Source: Enchytraeus crypticus (lineage: Eukaryota; Annelida; Clitellata; Enchytraeida; Enchytraeidae). From it: a stretch of 64,000 nucleotides of DNA. The position numbers and the translations under genes were made by a program. The notes under the pieces were generated by a model. The model searched no databases and had not been told where the DNA came from. It saw only the letters and a program-made list of their open reading frames with translations. This document shows positions 22,251-32,789 of the stretch, piece after piece (the first letter of the stretch is position 1; every line of letters starts with the position of its first letter). The DNA lies in assembly GCA_905160935.1 (NCBI GenBank), contig CAJHZI010000537.1, positions 847,501 to 911,500 on the forward strand. The letters run 5' to 3'.

Positions 22251-22549
22251 CTGTTATTATCGTCGAGGCTTTACAAGCACGTTTCACTTAAAACAAAAAG
22301 TTCATATACATGTAACACCTTTATCTTACGCTTTCCGTAGCCTTGAAAGGATAATTGGTACCCTACATCAATCATAATTGCCGCTGCATTCAGCCGACAA
22401 CATATGTTTTAACGAGTAGTTAACACAACTCATTTATTTCTATTTCTGCTCGTAATCTTCACACAGTCCACGAACATTTCCTGACACCGGCATATGATAC
22501 ATCGGTCAGCCCGCGCTTTCTGCGAGATTAGGGAGATGTAGGGATGGGG

Positions 22550-22745
22550 TGAAAGAGGACTCTTCATTACCTCCTTTTCTTTAATTCCCTTTACTTTGGA
22601 CTGATTTTCTGGATTTCTGGAATTTGAACCTTTTTTGGACCTTCTTTTTGCTCGCCGGAGTGATTTTGACTCAATAGTGCTTGATGTTGTCATTGATGCC
22701 TGTAGCACTCTAATTGTAGCTATTAATATTATCATTATTAAGTCA
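22550..22745 (-). repeat. R5 copy, minus strand
   Basis: On the minus strand it reads ATTAGAGTGCTACAGGCATC, GACAACATCAAGCAC and AGAAGGTCCAAAAAAGG. The 173-codon minus-strand frame over this region comes from the repeat and flanking AT-rich DNA, so I do not call it a gene. Confidence 0.7.
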
Positions 22746-22799
22746 ATTTGAAGAGTGTTTAGACTTATTTCATACATTTTGATCCACTGACTTACCTGC

Positions 22800-22895
22800 A
22801 GGTGAATTATACTTAAAAGTAAAGTATACTTAATTATACTTAAAAGTAAAGTATACTTAATTATACTTAAAAGTAAAGTAAAGTAAAGGCAAAGT
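22800..22895. repeat. TTAAAAGTAAAGTATACTTAA tandem unit
   Basis: Three or four copies of a partly palindromic unit (AAGTATACTT). Confidence 0.8.
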
Positions 22896-23074
22896 AAAGT
22901 CACTATTGAGACTAAAATTTCCCTTGATCCTAGATTAGGCGTTATAAACATAGACCCTCTTTAGCATTATTGGATAGCAAAGAATGCAAATATTTTACGG
23001 ACTTAATAGTATGTGCTAGCGGTCTGCCTTCAGGCAGTACGCAGAAAGAGCGAGAGGTAGAGAGAAAGATAATA

Positions 23075-23172
23075 ATAATGATAATACTGCTACTAAGAGT
23101 TTAACGCCCGTTTCCTCATACAAGGATGATGTCAGGGACGTCGAAAGAGAGAGAGAGAGAGAGAGAGAGACA
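23075..23172 (-). mobile_element. SINE3 fragment joined to (GA)n
   Basis: Minus-strand copy: AATAATAATGATAATACTG is the TTA tail, followed by GTTTAACGCCCGTTTCCTCA and GATGATGTCAGGGACGTC. A GA run is attached on the other side. Confidence 0.75.
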
Positions 23173-23347
23173 AGGTATACTTTTAGGGATAGATGCACTT
23201 TTCTATGATATGATTACTAATAATCAAGGTAGTATAACATGAAACTGCGGCAAGTCACTGCATCAAAGTTGAATGACTTCAAACTGCAACAAAATTTAGT
23301 CAGTTCAACGACAAGTGCAACAACAGCAACATCAGCAACAACAATAT

Positions 23348-23466
23348 AAGCTAATATTAACGTCAGTTTCCTCACTCTGAAGTGATGCAGGTGACGGGCG
23401 AGTCCAAGATTTGAACCCCGCACATACATGGTCGAATATCTTACATTGCCACTGGCTCCAGCAAAT
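23348..23466 (-). mobile_element. SINE1 copy abutting (AAC)n
   Basis: Minus-strand SINE1 whose 5' head (CCACTGGCTCCAGC) passes directly into a long AAC-rich tract. Confidence 0.85.
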
Positions 23467-23850
23467 AATAACAACAATGATAACAACAACAACAACGACA
23501 ACGACAACAACAACAACTACAACAACAACAACAATAACAACAACGACAACGACAACGACAACAACAACAAAAACAACTACGCCAACAACAGCAACGACAA
23601 CAATAAAAACAACTACGACAACAACAACAACGACAACAACAAAAACAACTACGACAACAACAAGAGCAACAACGAAAATAACAACTACGACAATAACAAT
23701 AGCAATAACAACTACGACAACAACAACAACAACAACGATAACAACTACGGCAGCAATAACAACAACGATAACAACTACGGCAGCAACAACAACAACGATA
23801 ACAACTACGGCAGCAACAAGAGCAACAATAACAACAACAACAACCTCTAA
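23467..23850. repeat. (AAC/GAC)n trinucleotide tract
   Basis: About 380 bp of AAC, ACG and AAT triplets. Poly-Asn, poly-Thr and poly-Val frames on both strands are simple-repeat artefacts. Confidence 0.95.
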
Positions 23851-24054
23851 GAACCTCGGCTGCACTGCTACCACTCTGCTGCATACGGTCAGTAACACCG
23901 ACACGTATGCACGCATACAGTGAGGCATACATCTAGCGGTAGATAGACTGACATCTGAAGGTAACAGTGGACGGAGCTGCTAATGCCCCGTGGCAGGTTT
24001 CATTTGCTTTTCATTACCATCGCAGACTAAATAATGATGACCGCTAAAACCTGC

Positions 24055-24330
24055 TTCTGTTGTTATTGTTGTTGCTGCTCCTATTGTTACTGTTGCTGCT
24101 GTTGTTGTTGTTGCTGTTGTTGTTGCTGTTGTTTTTGTTGTTTTTACCCCTGTCCTTCGCTTTACACAGTGTTGTTGTTATTAGCCTTGGCTTTCACTAT
24201 AGAGCGTTGTTGTTTTTGTTATTGCCGCTAGCCCAGTCTTTTACTTTACATAGTGTTGTTTTGTTGTTGTTGTTGTTGTTGTTGTTAACCCTGTCTTCAC
24301 TCTACATAGGGTTGTTTTATTGTTGTTGTT
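24055..24330. repeat. (TTG)n tract with duplicated spacer
   Basis: Runs of TTG/CTG are separated by two or three copies of a spacer reading CCTGTCTTCACTCTACATAG with variants, so the region is a compound tandem repeat of about 80 bp. Confidence 0.85.
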
Positions 24331-24334
24331 AAAA

Positions 24335-24720
24335 TTACTGTACTAGACAGCTGTACTAGACTACTGTACTAGACTGCTGTACTAGACTGTTGTACTAGAC
24401 TGTTAAACTAGACTGCTGTACTAGACTGCTGTACTAGACTGTTGTACTGGACTACTGTACTAGACTGCTGTACTAGACTGCTGTACTAGACTGCTGTACT
24501 AGACTGCTGTACTAGACTGCTGTACTAGACTGCTGTACTAGACTGTCGTACTAGACTACTGTACTAGACTGTTGTACTAGACTGTTGTACTAGACTGCTG
24601 TACTAGACTGCTGTACTAGACTGCTGTACTAGACTGTTGTACTAGACTACTGCATCAGACTACTGTACTAGACTGCTGTACTAGACTGTTGTACTAGACT
24701 GCTATACTGGACTGCTGTAC
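24335..24720. repeat. 13-bp minisatellite (CTGTACTAGACTG)
   Basis: About 29 copies with a few variants. The last unit meets a SINE1 head fragment, GCCACTAGCTCCAGCC, at 24720. Confidence 0.95.
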
Positions 24721-24764
24721 GCCACTAGCTCCAGCCAATATGAGTATCGCTACAAGTAACCTAT

Positions 24765-24930
24765 TGCAAGAGGTACTTCTAGATGTATTGCTAATAGTAC
24801 TGCTAAGTGTACTGCTAGATGTTCTGCTAGTCGTACTGCTGGAAGTATTGCTAGATGTATTGCTAATAGTATTGCTAGTCGTACTGCTGGAAGTATTGCT
24901 AGATGTATTGCTAGATGTACCTCTACGTCT
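24765..24930. repeat. Triplet-phased repeat (GCTAGATGTATTGCT)
   Basis: Irregular repeats of GTATTGCTAGATGTA and GTACTGCTGGAAGTA. The period is a multiple of 3, giving spurious frames on both strands. Confidence 0.8.
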
Positions 24931-24974
24931 CTGTGTAAGAGAGACGACTGAATGATAAATGACTTCATGGCGAG

Positions 24975-25570
24975 CAACTGTTGCTGCTGTTGCTGCTCTT
25001 ACTGCTCTTACTGCTCTTACTGATCTTACTTCTCTTGCTGCTCTTACTGATCTTACTGATCTTACTGATCTTACTGCTCTCACTGTTCTTACTGCTCTTA
25101 CTGTTCTTACTGCTCTTACTGCTCTTACTGCTCTTACTGCTCTTACTGCTCTTACTGCTCTTACTTCTCTCACTGTTCTTACTGCTCTTACTGCTCTTAC
25201 TGCTCTCACTGTTCTTGCTGCTCTTACTGCCCTTACTGCTCTTACTGCTCTCACTGTTCTTGCTGCTCTTACTGCTCTTACTGCTCTTACTGCTCTTACT
25301 GCTCTTACTGCTCTTACTGCTCTTACTGCTCTTACTGCTCTTACTGCTCTTACTGCTCTTACTGCTCTTACTGCTCTTACTGCTCTTACTGCTCTTACTG
25401 CTCTTACTGCTCTTACTGCTCTTACTGCTCTTACTGCTCTTACTGCTCTTACTGCTCTTACTGCTCTTACTGCTCTTACTGCTCTTACTGCTCTTACTGC
25501 TCTTACTGCTCTTACTGCTCTTACTGCTCTTACTGCTCTTACTGCTCTTACTGCTCTTACTGCTCTAGCT
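24975..25570. repeat. 9-bp satellite (CTTACTGCT), about 65 copies
   Basis: Starts heterogeneous (GATCTTACT, CTCACTGTT variants) and becomes perfectly homogeneous from about 25260 to 25563. Poly-Leu and ALT-repeat frames are consequences of the 9-bp period. The perfect distal half implies recent expansion. Confidence 0.95.
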
Positions 25571-25915
25571 AAAAAATAAAGCTACAGCAGCTGTACTAAA
25601 GAACTTCGTGCAAAGAATATTCGTTATACTTCTCCTTGTTGATTGATTAATGAGATATTTTGCATACGTAATGTTTTAAGATGGAATTAGATTTACCTTC
25701 ACAGGGGTTTATAACAAAGTGTTTATACTTTATACAAGGAGGATACGAGACAATGCTTAAAGCTGTTCTTAACGTCAAGCTCTGAAGCCCGTCCCAGTGA
25801 ACTCATTCAACTGTCCCATTCATCAAAGATCAATTCATTCATCAATGAATGGCCCACAACTCACTTGACACACGGGAAACTGTCACTAATTTAACCTAAC
25901 CCCCCTCCCCCCAGA
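25570..25915. other. Intergenic DNA without supported features
   Basis: No exon or defined repeat is recognised, apart from a partial ATTCATCAATGAATG palindrome near 25830. Confidence 0.5.
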
Positions 25916-25919
25916 TTCC

Positions 25920-26060
25920 CACTATTTTAATCTAAATAACTAATTAACTAATAAGATAATTAACTCATAATATAATTAACTAATAAGCTAATTAACTAAT
26001 AAGCTAATTAACTAATAAGCTAATTAACTAATAAGCTAATTAACTAATTAACTAACTATC
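25920..26060. repeat. AATTAACTAATAAGCT tandem repeat
   Basis: Six or more units of about 16 bp, followed by a poly-C run at 26078. Confidence 0.85.
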
Positions 26061-26342
26061 ACTAATTTAACCTGTACCCCCCCCCCCCCACTCCCCACTA
26101 GATGTCCAAACGACACAGCGCCTCGCTGCGTCTAATGTCCTATCAGATGTATGCCTCTCTATATGTCTCTCTGTGTTGCTCTGTACGTGTGGCGCTATCG
26201 ACGCAAAGCTGAGCGGAATTAACAAACAGCTCCTCAGACATCTCCAGGCTCCTGCAGGTGATGTAACGGGCGTGGAAGTCAGGCTATGGGACAAAAGCGT
26301 CGACTTGTGTCTGAACTCCATTTAAAATACTAAATATTACTG

Positions 26343-26490
26343 CTGGCTGGAGCCAGTGGCGATGTCGGTAAGATATTCGACCGCGGATCAGTATGGGCAC
26401 GGTTCAAATCCTTGGCTCGCCAGTCACTGATAATCGTTTTCGAGTGAGGAAACTGACATTAGCTGTTAACATTAGCTTTTTAGCTCTTTT
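26343..26490 (+). mobile_element. SINE1 copy, near full length
   Basis: Head CTGGCTGGAGCCAGTGGCG (tRNA A-box region), GGTAAGATATTCGACCGCGG, B-box-like GGTTCAAATCC, GAGTGAGGAAACTGACATTA, end TTAGCTCTTT. One of the best copies for defining the family. Confidence 0.88.
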
Positions 26491-27010
26491 ATTAAATTTA
26501 AGTAGCGATTTAAATATAAAAAATAGCCGAAAAATGTTGCAGCATCAGCTGAAGTAGATGATCTCAGCGAAGGGTTGGTCATTTACTAAATAACTTCTTT
26601 AATTAAAATTTATTAAAACAAGTCATTTATTAAATCTCAGTGGCAGGCATACTGCAGAAATGATTCAGTTTATATTATTAAATTTTGTAAATTAATGTTC
26701 ATGGAATAAAAGAAAATTGCGGTGTTTTTCGTTGACAATTAGAATAGGCCTATGCTTAATAACACAAGGTTACAGATATTAATCTTAAGATCTGCATTTA
26801 CGACATAAAATTCAACAAAATGAAACATTTTGCAATTTGTATTCCCGGTACACTTTTAAGCAAAATTTTGGAATTGAAATAAAATTATTTACTAAACAAA
26901 CTTTAGGAAACGTTTCTATAACTAAAGCAAATTATAAAATTGGAAGCTGTGAAATAAAACCATTAAAAGCGGCCGTTTATTATTCTCAATAAATTACTAA
27001 AATATAAATG
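26490..27010. other. Intergenic AT-rich DNA
   Basis: No exon or defined repeat is recognised. Confidence 0.5.
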
Positions 27011-27014
27011 AAAT

Positions 27015-27330
27015 TTAATGTCCATAGTCAGAGTTGTTATCACAACATTCAGCTGACATGCTTTCTATGACCTCTTTTTGTAGACTTTCACCCCTTAGTA
27101 GAATGTGTCCTATCCAACTCTTCTTCCTATTTCTTAATACAATTATCAACTGTCTATCTGTGCCAACTCTCTCCAGGACTTCCTCATTTATAACCTTTTG
27201 GGTCCAGCTAATCCTTTCCATTCTTCTCCATATCCACATTTCCAATGCCTCTAGTTTCCTGATATCTTCCTTAAAGTCCAAGTACCACATGTATATATTA
27301 ACGTTGTCCAAACCAAGGTTTTCATTATCT
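27015..27330 (-). mobile_element. Family A LINE fragment: reverse-transcriptase C-terminal region
   Basis: The minus-strand frame encodes LEALEMWIWRRMERISW, NEEVLERVGTDRQLI and RNRKKSWIGHILLRGESL. This is the conserved region after the reverse-transcriptase domain of many non-LTR retrotransposons. It is 5'-truncated and lacks the catalytic core. The frame ends in unrelated sequence, so the copy is dead. Confidence 0.85.
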
Positions 27331-27429
27331 TTATCTTTGTGTCATTCTTTAGACTTTTTGTTAAATGTTCTCTCCTATTACCGAAGGCCGCTTTAGATTG
27401 GTCTCTTTAACTAAACTCCCTCTCCCTAG

Positions 27430-27660
27430 CTCTCTCTCTCTCTCTCTCTCTCTCTTAGTGCACTGCCTACTGGCAGGTTCATGTAATATAGCGCCTCCAC
27501 TCATCTCTGTCTTCCGCTTTCCTCTTCATTGCCACGTACGAGTGGGTCTTTAAATCATCTAATATACCTAATCTCGGCCTGCCTATGCCTCTATTTCCTT
27601 CCATTCTGCCTTCTATGACCTCTTTTAATAGACCTTCCCGCCTTAGAATGTGAGAATGTG
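27430..27660 (-). mobile_element. Family A LINE 3' end with (GA)n tail
   Basis: On the minus strand it runs from a GRQNGRK-type coding block through the 3' UTR to CCTGCCAGTAGGCAGTGCAC, TAAGAGAG and about 24 bp of GA. With 27015-27330 it shows two consecutive portions of the same element class in the same orientation; they appear to be separate insertions. Confidence 0.85.
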
Positions 27661-27843
27661 TCCTAACAAAAACTAAAGTAACATACTAAAAATACAAACA
27701 AACCGGACACAACACTAAAAATACAAACAACCCGGACACAACATTAAAAATACAAACAACCCGGACACAACACTAAAAATACAAACAACCCGGGCACAAC
27801 ACTAAAAATACAAACAACCCGGACACAACACTAAAAATACAAA

Positions 27844-29261
27844 TGTCGCGAACGGCCTTGCTGCCTGTTCGTCCTCGAGCGGTTGTCTACATCTGTACTC
27901 GCTCTCCGGCCGGCAGTGTTTCGAGACGGCAGCTTTTTCGTCGAATGTTTTACTAAGGGTACCGCTTGTCAGGAGGAACCGAGGTGCTGCGTCTTCAGAT
28001 GATACTTCTTTCCGCGTATCATCCGTCTCGATAGGCCTTTCTTGTTCGTTTCCGACTGAGTAGGCCAAGGTCCAACCCCCCTTGTCTACTTCGTAATTGG
28101 GTTCTCGGGAACCCGGTGCACAGCGTCGACGCTGGCCCGAGTCGGGAGTAGAAGCGTACTCCACGTCTTCTACGTATTTAGACGATGATGGTTGAGTTTC
28201 TGCCATGCTCCCTTGGTAGATTCTATCCCGTGATATTCGTGGTTCTCGGGGCGAAGTGATATGGTGACCCGAACCGGTAGTGGAAGCGTCTGCGTTATCT
28301 TGGGCGATCACGATTAGATTTTCTACCCTGCTTCCTATTTTTACAAACTGGTATAGTAAATAATTATATGATTGGTTGTGTTAACTGCGGCGACCTTTAT
28401 CTTTTTTACCCTATTAAAACTTCCCTATATCCCTTTTTAGACTTATTCTTCCCTATCTCTTTTCCCTTATTGGTCTTTCCGTAGTTTCTACTCTCGCTTT
28501 GCTGAAGGTAGTATAATTGGCTTTCCGTGTAGTCGATGAAATTTTGTTGATAGTCAACTAAAGCGGGAGTAGGATTACCAATTACCATTGGTAATCCTAC
28601 TCCCGCTTGCAGAGACGAACTCGACCCAGGCGCTTAGCAAATACCCGCAGAGACGAACTCGACCCGAGTATTGCCGTGGACTACCAGCCTCTTACCTGGG
28701 CCTACCCAGGGGGACACCGAACTCTCTTGCCTCCAAATTAGCCTTCACGGCTTGGGTAACTAGTCAACCTGAGGGGCTACGAGCCTAGACTAACAAGCGA
28801 GCTTGAAAGCTTTCGGCTAGACGAAGACCAGATTTCTGTATACTAATCGTACTTTTGCCTTGGGATTGGGATATTACGTACTATCCTCCCTCGGTTCCCA
28901 GTACTTTCGCGTAGAAGGTTCTGGCCTCCCTGAGTTACTGCGCAGACGAACCACGCAGAACCCAATCTGATTTTCTATGTATCAACGGCCGCTTAATATA
29001 CTACTCAAGCGATCGACTTCAGCCAACCACAACACTTCTCGTTTAATCGATTTACGCGTTAGCTGCGTCACTTTGGAAATACCCAGCGTATTAATCTAGC
29101 TATGCCTACTTAACAACTTCGGCTTATATCATCTATTATAAATCTTTGGAAATACCCTACGTCACTTAATATTTATAAATAACAGCTGTATAATATTTGC
29201 TGTCGATCTATAATATATATTTCTTTATATATAAAATTGTGAACAAGGCGTGTTCATTACA
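27844..29261. mobile_element. Probable solo LTR (1418 bp, TG...CA ends, 5-bp duplication)
   Basis: The insertion begins TGTCGCGAACGG and ends TGTTCATTACA, with the 5-bp direct repeat ACAAA on both sides (27839-27843 and 29262-29266). TG/CA ends and a 5-bp duplication are the signature of LTR retrotransposon integration. No second LTR, protease or polymerase is present. GC content is well above the surroundings. On the minus strand there is a TATATATAAA box close to the start, which may mark the U3 promoter, and a 28311-27840 frame of about 157 codons running toward the other end, of unknown meaning. Orientation is not certain. Confidence 0.7.
28561..28608. other. Perfect 21-bp hairpin inside the solo LTR
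   Basis: Arms 28561-28581 and 28588-28608 are exact reverse complements (left arm starts AAGCGGGAGTAGG), with a 6-nt loop. Just downstream GCAGAGACGAACTCGACCC occurs twice (28609 and 28649). The hairpin could act in RNA packaging, processing or termination; that is inference. Confidence 0.85.
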
Positions 29262-29512
29262 ACAAACAACCCGGACACAACATTAAAAATACAAACAACC
29301 CGGACACAACACTAAAAATGTAAACAACCCGGACACAACACTAAAAATACAAACAACCCGGACACAACACTAAAAATACAAACAACCCGGACACAACACT
29401 AAAAATACAAACAACCCGGACACAACACTAAAAATACAAACAACCCGGACACAACACTAAAAATACAAACAACCCGGACACAACACTAGTAATATAATTA
29501 AGATATGTAAAT

Positions 29513-29805
29513 CTAACCGGCTGTGTGTTCCAGTCTTTTCTTCACCTCTCCGTCAATCATCCGCACAGAACCAGTTCTATCCGGTTCCTGCTGGTCTAGA
29601 ACTCTTATGTGCATAATCGTCCTCTTTATGACAACCTTTAGCACCGGATATCTGCGTGCCGGGTCCAGGTTCTTAGAGTCCTGATAGTCACGTGACAGCT
29701 GATCCATGGCTTGTCGAAGGCTGCGCTGATCCTCAACCAGTGTTAGGCACGTCCCTGACAACTGATCGTGCAGCCGACGACTCTCCTCTCTCTCTCGATC
29801 AGAGG
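29513..29805 (-). CDS. Terminal exon of an unidentified coiled-coil protein
   Basis: Exon of 96 codons plus stop after the acceptor GTTAATCTTGCAG (phase 1). The product is highly charged and helical: SDREREESRRLHDQL, VEDQRSLRQAMDQLSRDY, then KVVIKRTIMHIRVLDQQEP and a basic end. Codon use and the clean splice acceptor argue for a real exon. I do not recognise the family. Exon 30411-30243 just upstream does not join it in phase, so they are either different genes or an intervening exon was missed. Confidence 0.5.
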
Positions 29806-29809
29806 CTGC

Positions 29810-30240
29810 AAGATTAACAAATCAATCAATCAATAAGAATTTAACAGCAAATTAAATCAGCAAATTGTAACATAATCTAATCAATTTCTATAATAATTAG
29901 AGTTAACTAATTATAAATATTATTAGTTAACTAAAACTATTATTAATTTCTATAACACAATATAATAATAACTATTTTATTCTGAATTGCATGGTAAGCT
30001 ATTTTTCCTTTTTTCTATTTTTTATTTTAAAAGTGCAGAGGTTAAAGAGGAGAAGCAACAGTTAGTAGCCTGACTCCAGTCGTTATGAACACAACTAGCA
30101 ATTTATGATCCTTGATGAATGAGACTTCAATTAGGCAATAAATCAATCAGTCCATCAATCAATCGATCAATCATTTAATTAAGTAATCAAGCAAGTCAAT
30201 AATCATAGAACAAGCAATTAATCAAAAACAATACTTACTT
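29810..30240. other. Intron or intergenic AT-rich DNA with ATCA repeats
   Basis: Short (AATC)n runs at 29820 and 30140-30180; otherwise nothing recognised. Confidence 0.5.
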
Positions 30241-30242
30241 AC

Positions 30243-30411
30243 AAGGGCGAGTAAAGTCGACATTGTCCAATGGTTAATCCTCTACTCATCAATTGAATGC
30301 TACTGTAATAACCTAAATTAATAATAAAATCTGTTGTCTTGATGTATTCAATATCCTGAAGTTTAACTGTACCAGTCAGCCGAAAGTTGCAACTGTAGAT
30401 TCCATTAACTG
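30243..30411 (-). CDS. Possible internal exon of an unidentified protein
   Basis: A splice-bounded open stretch: acceptor TATTTACAACAG and donor CCTT/GTAAGTAAG. Only one frame is open across it, giving VNGIYSCNFRLTG, then TDFIINLGYYSSIQL and GQCRLYSP. The alternating hydrophobic pattern suggests beta strands. Family not recognised. Phase (in 1, out 2) does not fit the exon at 29805. Confidence 0.3.
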
Positions 30412-30429
30412 CTGTTGTAAATATATGAA

Positions 30430-31125
30430 CCACTTATAATAAATTTAAAAAATCAATTAAATCTGTGCTAGGATAGAATTGTAATCACAGAACCTGGTTA
30501 TACATATGTTAGGTAATTAATTTTATAAATCTGCCAAGCTAAAGGTTTACAATTAATTTTAGTTAATTAATTAATCTATTTAATTTTATTTAATTTCATT
30601 AATTTTAAATAACTTTAAACGTTTAGTTGAGTGCCTATATTGGCGATATTATTTGCTATTTTTGCTGTATTATAGTTTTACACAAGTATCAAGCAAAGTT
30701 TCACAGAACGCTTTAGAATCTTAATATTTCTAAACTGTGCTTATTCCAATTTTAATATTGTATAGTAATTGAAATAAGGGTATTAATTCGCAGTAAAGCT
30801 TTCGTTCTTTTCAACGGAGAATACCTTCAAGTCTACTATCTTATAAAGAGTCCATAATTACAAACTTAATCCTTTAAAATTTTCCGCGAACTACTGGGAC
30901 TTATCTAAAGCATAATTATATTCCGTAATAAGTAACTGCAAAAATATTATTAAATATTTATTTTAAATTTTCAGCAGTGCTGCAGTATGCGGCACAAGTT
31001 AAAATAAATCAGTGAAACTTATTTCTTGACGTTAAACACCAGAGCTAATGTGAAGAATATTAATTATAGGATTCGCCAATTTCAATTAATATTAGAGAAA
31101 CTGCAGTTCCATCAGACCTTCATTT
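30430..31125. other. AT-rich DNA without supported features
   Basis: Short TTAATTAATTAA runs near 30565; no exon or defined repeat. Confidence 0.5.
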
Positions 31126-31136
31126 GTTGTGTCAGA

Positions 31137-31575
31137 CTATGATATCACATATTTATCACATATTATGATACCACACATTATGATATCACACATTATGATA
31201 TCATACATTATGATATCACATATTATGATATCACATATCATGATACCACGCATTATGATATCACATATTATGATATCACACATTATGATATCACACATTG
31301 TGATATCACATATTATGATATCACACATTATGATATCACATATTATGATACCACGCATTATGATATCACATATTATGATATCACATATTATGATACCACG
31401 CATTATGATATCACATATCATGATATCACATATTATGATATCACACATTATGATATCACATATCATGATATCACACATTATGATATCACACATCATGATA
31501 CCACGCATTATGATATCACATATTATGATACCACATATTGTGATATCATGCATTATAATATCACAGACTTTATTG
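31137..31575. repeat. 15-bp minisatellite (TATGATATCACACAT)
   Basis: About 29 units with three sequence variants (ACACAT, ACATAT and ACCACGCAT forms) arranged in a higher-order pattern. The 15-bp period opens all frames. Each unit contains GATATC, which is palindromic. Confidence 0.95.
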
Positions 31576-31843
31576 ATGTGATAGGTAAGAGGACTTCTGC
31601 TGTTACTGGAGATTTACGTGAGAAATATTTCTTGTGACAACGTTTGTCAATGGCTCTGCAGCGATACAATGCAGTTTATCTCCGTGGTACGTTTGGTGAC
31701 ACGGCATTTCGTAGTGGAGAGCAGGATTAAAAAAAGAATCCCCCTCTTAGGGGGTTAAAAATTAAATTTAAAAAATGTATTAAAATATATTTAACAAAAA
31801 TTAAAAATAATAATGATAATGATAATAATAATAACATTAATAA

Positions 31844-31925
31844 AGTCCTGGGCTCGACCGTCACTGGCATCACTTTCGGGTGGGGAAACTGGCGTTAACA
31901 CTAAATTTACCATTAGCTTTATACA
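31844..31925 (+). mobile_element. SINE1 3' half
   Basis: Starts in the B-box region (CCTGGGCTCGACC), with ACTGGCATCACTTTCGG and ACTGGCGTTAACACTAA. Confidence 0.75.
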
Positions 31926-32399
31926 TGTATATTATAAAGTTCAAAGTTGGCGTGTATTTGCTACTGGGTGTATATGACATTTCAGTCACGTCTTCGTTTC
32001 ATTTATTCACTTTTTTCAATTAATTTCTGTTTGTGTTTATAACTACTACTTTATAGGCCTATAAGATTACCATTTGGTTGGTGAAATGAAATAAAATAAT
32101 AATAAAGCAGACTAATAAGATTTCAAAGGACTCAGCACAAGAAACACTGCAGGATTAGATGATATCTACCACTGTATCTGTGTATTTAACGAGATCCTGG
32201 GAGATTCGTTATAAAGCTTTACCTCTAACGACTGGTTCTTAGTGCAAACCCCGAATGAATTGTGAGTTTAATTAATAACTACATGCTGCTAAGTTACAAT
32301 ATTTCATGCTAAACCTATTGTCGACAGCGTTGTATAATTTAGCATTTTTAATATTTATTGAGCCGTACTGGTGCTTCTCTGGGTGTTTTATACAGTATT

Positions 32400-32475
32400 A
32401 ATAATAACAGTAACAATAATTAGAGTGCTACAGTCATCAATGACAACATCGAGCACTATTGAGAATTATTGAGCA
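32400..32475 (+). repeat. R5 fragment
   Basis: AACAATAATTAGAGTGCTAC, CATGACAACATCGAGCACT equivalents, then a short duplication of GAGCACTATTGAG. Confidence 0.7.
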
Positions 32476-32550
32476 CTATTGTCTTAAACGCTGAGTTTGC
32501 TTTACATTATATAATCGCCCTTTTGTAATTTGTAATGATATATCTACATA

Positions 32551-32785
32551 GAATGTCTTAATAGCGTAGGGGTAACGTCATGAAGTTTTAAATGACAGAT
32601 CCTGAGATTCGAACCCTCGTGGGTTCGAATCTCAGCCGCGCTGATCTGAGAGTTAAATCGCGGACATTCACTGAACTGACCACACGGAAAATGGAATAAA
32701 TTGCCTATAACGGTTTAATCATGTGGTATTAAAAAGTGATAGATATCAACATGGTTGATTATTTCACTATAATGCGAGTTAACTT
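32551..32785 (+). mobile_element. SINE2 copy, near full length
   Basis: AATGTCTTAATAGCGTAGGG, GTGGGTTCGAATCTCAGCCG, CTGATCTGAGAGTTAAATCG, and end TCACTATAATGCGAGTTAAC with a TTAACTTAACTTA extension. It lacks one segment and repeats GATTCGAACCC, so the B box is duplicated relative to 5908. Confidence 0.85.
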
Positions 32786-32789
32786 AACT

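Larger units (their letters stand above)
27690..29490. repeat. 29-bp minisatellite (ACAAACAACCCGGACACAAC), split by an LTR insertion
   Basis: About five units before 27843 and about seven after 29262, continuing in register across the insertion. The unit's CCCGGACACAACAC resembles the terminal motif of the dispersed repeat R6. Confidence 0.92.

Noticed and set aside
22430..22951. 173-residue minus-strand protein
   Set aside because: Most of it reads a dispersed R5 repeat copy that recurs elsewhere without an open frame; the Cys-rich end has no recognised family.
23332..23928. Poly-Val, poly-Thr and poly-Asn proteins up to 198 residues
   Set aside because: All are frames of the AAC/GAC triplet tract on two strands.
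24981..25568. 195-residue poly-Leu and 206-residue ALT-repeat proteins
   Set aside because: They are readings of the 9-bp CTTACTGCT satellite; no splice sites, start context or non-repeat sequence supports a gene.
26067..26321. 84-residue minus-strand frame, or a plus-strand last exon (KLSGINKQLLRHL to LCLNSI)
   Set aside because: The two strands give competing frames of similar quality, no clear acceptor is visible and no family is recognised.
29513..30411. Joining exons 30411-30243 and 29805-29513 as one gene
   Set aside because: The first leaves phase 2 while the second needs phase 1; direct joining creates an early stop.
31129..31581. 150-residue ISHIM repeat protein
   Set aside because: Product of the 15-bp array, open in both directions.
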